Part shown: positions 58,822-64,000 of the stretch, piece after piece
How positions within the stretch are numbered: position 1 is the first letter of the stretch
Layout of the letters: each line of letters opens with the position of its first letter
Position numbers and translations under genes: made by a program
The notes under the pieces: model-generated
Database searches by the model: none
Told to the model about the DNA's origin: nothing
What the model saw: only the letters and a program-made list of their open reading frames with translations
Assembly: GCA_951812775.1 (NCBI GenBank)
Contig: OX638326.1
Location: 1,996,335-2,060,334 of the forward strand
Direction: 5' to 3'
DNA from: an uncultured Alphaproteobacteria bacterium
GTDB lineage: Bacteria; Pseudomonadota; Alphaproteobacteria; MPNO01; UBA2964
DNA: 64,000 nucleotides

Positions 58822-60864
58822 TTAAGTTCGGTTAGGAAAAGTCAGTAATCGTGTGGCTTCTTCTATCCATTCGGCCGTCTCGGAGTCCACCAAGGGCCCA
58901 ATCGTCGATCGAACGCGAGCGTGGTATTTGTTCAGCCACTCGATTTCCTCTTTCGTCATGATCTCCGCATCAACCAGCGCAAGGTCTATCGGCGTCAGAG
59001 TTAAAGCCTCAAACTGGAGCATCTCACAGCCATCTTCTTTGCCACCATCATTTTGGGCTGTACGAACGACTTCGAGATTTTCAATCCGAATTCCAAACGC
59101 CCCTGCCTTGTAGTAACCGGGTTCATTGGAGACAATCATACCGAGCTGCAGCGGAACATCCGCGGACCGCTTCGCAATGCGATGGGGTCCTTCATGAACC
59201 CCTAGATAAGCACCAACACCGTGGCCGGTGCCATGCTCGAAATCGAGACCGATATCCCATAAAGGCTGCCGCGCCAGCGAATCCAGCTGACCACCACTTG
59301 TCCCAATGGGAAAGCGCGCGGTTGCAATAGCTGCGTGGCCTTTCAGCACCCGCGTAAAGCGGTCTCGCATCTCATCCGTTGGCGTTCCGATTGCCACTGT
59401 TCTGGTGACGTCAGTTGTCCCATCAAGGTATTGGGCGCCGGAATCCACCAGATAAATCGATCCTGGCTCCAGTCTCCGATCCGTTTCCGGTGTCACTCGA
59501 TAATGAACAACAGCCCCATTTGGCCCGGCTCCGGAAATCGTTTCAAAGGACAGGCCTTTGAAATTTTCTCCACCAGCGCGAAAGCCGTAAAGCCTATCAA
59601 CCGCAGACATCTCTGTTACATCGCCGGTCGAGCCTTCTTTAGATAGCCAGGCCAGAAATTTACAGAGTGCTGCCCCATCGCGAATATGCGCATTGCGTAC
59701 GCCTTGTATTTCGACGGAGTTTTTGCAGGCCTTGGGCAGCACACACGGGTCATCCTTTGCAATAATTTGTGCCCCTGAAGCGTCAAGTTGTCTGCTCAAC
59801 CAAACAGGTGCTGAGGTGGGTGCAACAAGAACTGATGCATCTGCCGCGCCCAACGTTGCCAAAGCGAGACCAAACTCGTCTATGGGGCGCAACGAAACCT
59901 TTTCGCCAAGCACCTCTAATGCGGCTGGTGTAAGCTTGCGGTCATCCATAAACAGTTCAACGGACCCAGACGCATTTAAAATTGCGAACCCCAGCGCAAC
60001 CGGTGTGTTTGGCAAATCACCGCCCCGAATATTCAGGAGCCACGCTATCGAGTCAGGCGCTGTTAACACCGCAGCCTTTGCGCCATAGCCTCCGACGGTA
60101 GCCGCGGTTTCCGCAATCTTTTCTTCTGCGGAACGACCAGCGATCTCAACAGGATGCGGCCATACAGGTGCCAGGGGTGCAGGCGGTTGATCCTCCCATA
60201 CAGCATCCAGTGGATTTGACTCTGTCTCGATCAATTCGATCTGTGCAGGGCGGCACTTCTCTTCGAGCTGTGCGAGACCGGTTTTGGTGTGTAGCCAGGG
60301 GTCAAACCCGATCCGGCACCCCTTTGGCCCATTTTTCGCAATCCAACTGCCGGGCGGATTATCTGAAATGCTACAAAATTCGTACAATGCGGGGTCGGCT
60401 TGCTCCCGAACCTGCAACGTATAGCGCCCATCTACGAACAATGCCGCCTTGTCTTTCAGAATTACTGCTATGCCCGCGGAGCCCGTAAAATCAGTGAGCC
60501 AAGCAAGCCGTTGGGCCCGCTTTGGCGGAAATTCAGACTGATGTTCATCAGAAAGCGGCACCAGAAACCCGCCCAGTTCTCGGCGGTGTAGCTCCGTGCG
60601 TAAAGCCGTGATGCGTTCTTCGGGTGTGGTGGTGGTCTGCGAAGCCTTCCCCTTACGGAACGCCATAAATGATCGCAGTGCAACACACAGCTCGTCAGCC
60701 GGATCACTCGCCACCAATGCCATCCAACAGTCCGGATCCACATTTTCGGGTGCAGCAAGTTGGCCTTCAACCAGCAATTCCAGCTCAGCAATACTGATCT
60801 TAGAACCATGCGCTTCCAACAGTAATTTGAGCGATGCGTCGCCGTCGTTTTCTGAATTGACCAT
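58822..60864 (-). CDS. Xaa-Pro aminopeptidase (M24B) with N-terminal extension
   Basis: 680 residues. Creatinase N-terminal domains begin at about residue 83 (ERITALRTELHRRELGGFLV). The M24 metal ligands are in DSGAQYLDGTTDVTRT, GTGHGVGAYLGVHEGP, SNEPGYY and IENLEVV, and a P-type C-terminal segment follows. It removes N-terminal residues before proline. An additional N-terminal stretch of about 80 residues (MVNSENDGDASLKLLL...) is not part of the usual protein. Confidence 0.9.
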   Translation of the reverse strand: MVNSENDGDASLKLLLEAHGSKISIAELELLVEGQLAAPENVDPDCWMALVASDPADELCVALRSFMAFRKGKASQTTTTPEERITALRTELHRRELGGFLVPLSDEHQSEFPPKRAQRLAWLTDFTGSAGIAVILKDKAALFVDGRYTLQVREQADPALYEFCSISDNPPGSWIAKNGPKGCRIGFDPWLHTKTGLAQLEEKCRPAQIELIETESNPLDAVWEDQPPAPLAPVWPHPVEIAGRSAEEKIAETAATVGGYGAKAAVLTAPDSIAWLLNIRGGDLPNTPVALGFAILNASGSVELFMDDRKLTPAALEVLGEKVSLRPIDEFGLALATLGAADASVLVAPTSAPVWLSRQLDASGAQIIAKDDPCVLPKACKNSVEIQGVRNAHIRDGAALCKFLAWLSKEGSTGDVTEMSAVDRLYGFRAGGENFKGLSFETISGAGPNGAVVHYRVTPETDRRLEPGSIYLVDSGAQYLDGTTDVTRTVAIGTPTDEMRDRFTRVLKGHAAIATARFPIGTSGGQLDSLARQPLWDIGLDFEHGTGHGVGAYLGVHEGPHRIAKRSADVPLQLGMIVSNEPGYYKAGAFGIRIENLEVVRTAQNDGGKEDGCEMLQFEALTLTPIDLALVDAEIMTKEEIEWLNKYHARVRSTIGPLVDSETAEWIEEATRLLTFPNRT

Positions 60865-61041
60865 GATAAATCTAGCGTTCCGGCCTTACCGAAGAGAAAT
60901 GGTGCCAATTTCGTCAGAGCGTGGCGTCCGCCAACGAATTATATGTACCAGTGTAGCCGTTTATAAAACAAGAACCGGGAATATTTGGGGTCAAAACTTA
61001 TACCTTTGGTCTCCGCAAGTGAGACCGACCACCGAAACCCT
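60865..61041. other. Intergenic region between prmA and the aminopeptidase gene
   Basis: A minus-strand TATAAT-like element near 60940 could serve the aminopeptidase gene; its -35 partner is poor. No gene seen. Confidence 0.3.
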
Positions 61042-61947
61042 CTACTGTGTTCTTAAAACGAGCGTTGTCCATTCATCAATTTCAAGACGATCAATAACGA
61101 AAAGCCCGGCATCTGTATGCGCAGCAACAACATCATCTGCCTGGTCATTCAAAATCCCGGACAGAATGAGCCAGCCATCTGCCGATATCTGTTTTGCCGT
61201 GTCATTTGCAGCGGACATGAGTGGCCCTGCAAGAATATTTGCGACAACCAGATCAAATGGTCCCGCCGCCTTGATCTCGGCAGCAGAATAGAAATCACTC
61301 TCGAGAACACTAACGGTGTCCGCGCATTTATTCTTTTGGGCGTTTTCTATCGCAGTTTGCACAGCGGACGGATCATTGTCGCAGGCAAGGACATCAATAT
61401 CGGGCCACAATTTGCTAATCCCAATAGCCAAGATGGCCGACCCACAACCAACATCAATTGCATTTCTTGGCGATCTTCCGTCATTGAAAAATCTTTCCAA
61501 CACGCGGAGACACCCTTCTGTCGTTTGATGTTCGCCTGTGCCGAATGCCAAACCCGCATCCAGAGAAATCGGAATTTTGTCATTGGGAGGATCGTCCCCG
61601 AAATGATCAGGGAAAATGAAAAAACGGCCAATCGTGACCGGTGGGATCCGTGCTTCATACTGCGCAACCCAATCCACGCTTGCGATCCGTTCAATATGAA
61701 TTTTTGGCGCTTTAAGATCAGCGGCAAGCGCGCCAACGATCAAACGCGATTCCAGATCGGAGGCGTCAGGCTCAACGGAACAAAACCCAACGACACGCCG
61801 CCCCTCAGCTCCGGCGTCCTCATCCATACTGATCCCGTCGACAAAGGGCTCCAAGATTGTTTCAAAAACAGGAAGATGCCCTTTCTCGGCGATATAGAAA
61901 ACGATCTGCCAGCTATCAGATGGCGCACCTTGTCTCAAATCAGGCAA
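61042..61947 (-). CDS. prmA: Ribosomal protein L11 methyltransferase PrmA
   Basis: 301 residues. SAM motif IDVGCGSAILAIGISKLW, and FDLVVANILAGPLM, the NILA-type motif of N-methyltransferases, with GTGEHQTTEGCL before them. Methylates ribosomal protein L11. It starts inside the end of uvrD, suggesting coupling. Confidence 0.92.
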   Translation of the reverse strand: MPDLRQGAPSDSWQIVFYIAEKGHLPVFETILEPFVDGISMDEDAGAEGRRVVGFCSVEPDASDLESRLIVGALAADLKAPKIHIERIASVDWVAQYEARIPPVTIGRFFIFPDHFGDDPPNDKIPISLDAGLAFGTGEHQTTEGCLRVLERFFNDGRSPRNAIDVGCGSAILAIGISKLWPDIDVLACDNDPSAVQTAIENAQKNKCADTVSVLESDFYSAAEIKAAGPFDLVVANILAGPLMSAANDTAKQISADGWLILSGILNDQADDVVAAHTDAGLFVIDRLEIDEWTTLVLRTQ

Positions 61948-64000
61948 GCACCACGAAGCTGTCCATCACCTTCTTGGTTCCGGCTTTTTCGAAGTCGATT
62001 TCCAACTTGTTGCCATCGACAGTTGTCACTTTTCCATACCCAAACTTTTGGTGAAACACCCGAACACCGCGCTCTATGCCACCGGCAGAAGGCAGGCTTT
62101 CAACGAGTTTTGCCCGACCATCTATGACGCCTGCTTCCTTGCCCTTGCCTCTTGCCGACTGCATTCGTTGAAAGTCTGGGCCGCGACCCGCTGCCGTCCA
62201 TTCCCCGGCGGCATCATCTTCAAACCCGGACGTCGCCGGGTAGCTTCCGTAAAGCCCGGCATCCGTTTCCGCCTCGACATGATCCGATGGTAATTCCTCA
62301 ACGAAAAGCGATGGTATGGAAGCCTGCCACTGATTATAGATCCTTCGGTTTGCCGCAAAGCTGACATGTGCCTGTTGCCGGGCCCGCGTTAGACCGACAT
62401 AGGCCAGCCTGCGCTCTTCTTCCAGTGCGGGAGCACCACCTTCATCCATTGTCCGCTGATTGGGAAACACGCCTGCTTCCCACCCCGGGAGAAAAACAGT
62501 GTCAAACTCGAGACCTTTCGCGGCATGCAGGGTCATCAGGCTTACCATCTCCCCACCATCTGCCTGTCCCGCCTCCATTACCAGACTCACATGCTCGAGA
62601 AATCCGGACAGGTTCTCAAATTCTTCAAGGGCGCTTACGAGTTCACGCAAATTCTCCAGACGACCCGGCGCTTCGGGCGACTTATCATTCTGCCACATCT
62701 CTGTGTAACCAGATTCATCCAGAACGGTTTCGGCCAATTCAACCTGATCTACCGTTTCAGCGAGTCCCGACCAACGATCAAAATCAGCCAATAGTGACGT
62801 GATGGCGCGGCGAGCTTGCGGTCGCAACTCGTCGGTACTCGCCAGCCGCCTTGCAGCTTCTGTCAATGAAATCGACTGCGCCCGGGACAGGTGATGAATG
62901 GCTTGCATGGTCGCTGCGCCAATACCGCGGCGCGGTACATTGATAATCCGTTCAAAAGCGAGGCCATCATCAGGCTGATTGATCACCCGCAAATAAGCGA
63001 TGGCATCGCGAATTTCCTGTCGTTCATAGAAGCGCGGGCCACCAATAACCCGATAAGGTATCCCGACCGTAATGAAGCGCTCTTCAAACTCACGCATCTG
63101 AAAGCTGGCCCGCACGAGAACCGCGACTTGATCCAGCGAGTGACCTTTGGCCTGTAGCGCTTCTATTTCATCGGTAATGGTACGGGCTTCCGCTTCACCA
63201 TCCCATACACCGCGCACCGTAATCTTTTCCCCGGCATCCCGTTCCGTCCAAAGCGTCTTGCCGAGACGCCCCGAATTGTGGGAGATGAGAGCGGAGGCTG
63301 CGGCGAGTATTTCGGGTGTGGATCGGTAGTTTTGCTCAAGCCGAAAAACCTCTGCGCCGGGAAAATCTTCCTCAAACCTGAGGATGTTGCCCACTTCCGC
63401 GCCGCGCCAGCTATAAATCGACTGATCATCATCGCCAACACAGCAAATATTTCTATTGGTTTGTGCAAGCAACCGTAGCCATAGATATTGCGCGACATTG
63501 GTATCCTGATACTCGTCCACCAGCACATATTTAAATCTGCGTTGATATTCAGCGAGGATCGTCTCATCGCGCGTAAACAGCGTGAGATTGTGGAGCATTA
63601 GGTCGCCAAAATCACAGGCGTTAAGCGTAATCAGGCGTTGTTGATAGTCCTTGTACAGTTCAAGCGCCTTGCCACCTGCGAATTCACCGACATCCGATGA
63701 AGAGACCTTTTCGGGAACCAGCCCACGATCTTTCCAGCGCTGAATGATCGCCAACAGCGCCCGCGCCGGCCATTTACTATGATCAATATCGTTGGCTTCC
63801 AGAATCTGCTTGAGAAGCCGCATCTGATCGTCTGAATCCAGAATTGTGAAATTAGACTTGAGGCCGATGATCTCGGCATGGCGCCGCAAAATTCGGGCCG
63901 CCACCGAATGAAAGGTTCCAATCCATAAATCTTCCGCAACAGGTCCAACAAGTTGGGCAACCCGTTCACGCATTTCCCGCGCTGCTTTATTGGTAAAGGT
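61940..64000 (-). CDS. uvrD: DNA helicase II UvrD/PcrA (5' part beyond window)
   Basis: At least 686 residues of a superfamily 1 helicase; the N-terminal Walker A lies outside. At the edge, TFTNKAAREMRERV is motif Ia. Others are VDEYQDTN (II), GDDDQSIYSWRGAE (III), LEQNYRS (IV), LMTLHAAKGLEFDTVF (V) and RRLAYVGLTRARQQ (VI). The end has the UvrD C-terminal FGYGKVTTVDGNKLEIDFE. It acts in nucleotide excision and mismatch repair. Confidence 0.95.
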   Translation of the reverse strand, partial: TFTNKAAREMRERVAQLVGPVAEDLWIGTFHSVAARILRRHAEIIGLKSNFTILDSDDQMRLLKQILEANDIDHSKWPARALLAIIQRWKDRGLVPEKVSSSDVGEFAGGKALELYKDYQQRLITLNACDFGDLMLHNLTLFTRDETILAEYQRRFKYVLVDEYQDTNVAQYLWLRLLAQTNRNICCVGDDDQSIYSWRGAEVGNILRFEEDFPGAEVFRLEQNYRSTPEILAAASALISHNSGRLGKTLWTERDAGEKITVRGVWDGEAEARTITDEIEALQAKGHSLDQVAVLVRASFQMREFEERFITVGIPYRVIGGPRFYERQEIRDAIAYLRVINQPDDGLAFERIINVPRRGIGAATMQAIHHLSRAQSISLTEAARRLASTDELRPQARRAITSLLADFDRWSGLAETVDQVELAETVLDESGYTEMWQNDKSPEAPGRLENLRELVSALEEFENLSGFLEHVSLVMEAGQADGGEMVSLMTLHAAKGLEFDTVFLPGWEAGVFPNQRTMDEGGAPALEEERRLAYVGLTRARQQAHVSFAANRRIYNQWQASIPSLFVEELPSDHVEAETDAGLYGSYPATSGFEDDAAGEWTAAGRGPDFQRMQSARGKGKEAGVIDGRAKLVESLPSAGGIERGVRVFHQKFGYGKVTTVDGNKLEIDFEKAGTKKVMDSFVVLA

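Noticed and set aside
61117..62127. 336-codon plus-strand ORF opposite prmA and uvrD
   Set aside because: It overlaps two genes with unmistakable motifs on the other strand and has no recognisable domain.

Overview
The window is chromosomal DNA from an alphaproteobacterium. Supporting signs are a ChpT phosphotransferase, a 5-aminolevulinate synthase HemA, the complete alphaproteobacterial division and cell wall (dcw) cluster ending ftsQ-ftsA-ftsZ-lpxC, a CheA fused to a receiver domain, and DUF3553, DUF3750 and DUF1445 proteins. Moderate GC and gene content fit a Rhodospirillales-like free-living lineage, but I cannot place it more precisely. I see no phage, integrase, insertion sequence, CRISPR array or tRNA.

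Layout. 1-3.8 kb: hybrid cheA (cut by the window edge and frameshifted), chpT and a small DUF3553 gene. 3.9-17.9 kb: a molybdenum-enzyme region with NAD-linked formate dehydrogenase (fused FdsG/FdsB-type subunit, and FdsA), methionine sulfoxide reductase MsrP, a ModE-like regulator, mobA, a GIY-YIG-fold protein, fdhD, a PAS histidine kinase and moaA, plus two disrupted genes (a YHS-domain protein and a class III aminotransferase). 18-24.3 kb: hemA, a uracil/hypoxanthine-type DNA glycosylase, a RidA protein, a ribbon-helix-helix protein and a large AsmA protein. 24.5-28.5 kb: a catabolic operon with 3-hydroxyanthranilate dioxygenase, a RidA-type candidate 2-aminomuconate deaminase, an MBL-fold hydrolase, a GlcD/D-lactate-dehydrogenase-like flavoprotein and a DUF1445 protein. 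28.6-32.1 kb: small housekeeping genes, then the RNase P RNA gene rnpB and a terminator. 33-52.7 kb: the dcw cluster from mraZ to lpxC, with a promoter and three evenly spaced MraZ-type boxes in front. 52.9-64 kb: bamD, recN and ligA on the plus strand, facing an MFS transporter, aminopeptidase P, prmA and uvrD on the minus strand.

How the genes work together. Formate dehydrogenase and MsrP both need molybdenum cofactor. MoaA starts its synthesis, MobA makes the guanine dinucleotide form, FdhD sulfurates the formate dehydrogenase cofactor, and the ModE-like protein may sense molybdate. The dcw genes run in one direction with overlapping stop and start codons, so they are probably one long transcription unit.

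Most notable observations. (1) CheA carries an inserted group I truncated-haemoglobin-like domain that keeps the proximal-type His. (2) Short tandem duplications of 10-18 bp recur at four places. One breaks the aminotransferase frame, one lies beside a nonsense codon in the YHS gene, one is at the start of lpxC and one is at the bamD promoter. (3) A near-perfect 34-bp palindrome lies at the predicted bamD transcription start. (4) MraZ-type boxes overlap the mraZ promoter. No wholly new multi-gene system is obvious; these are the best leads.
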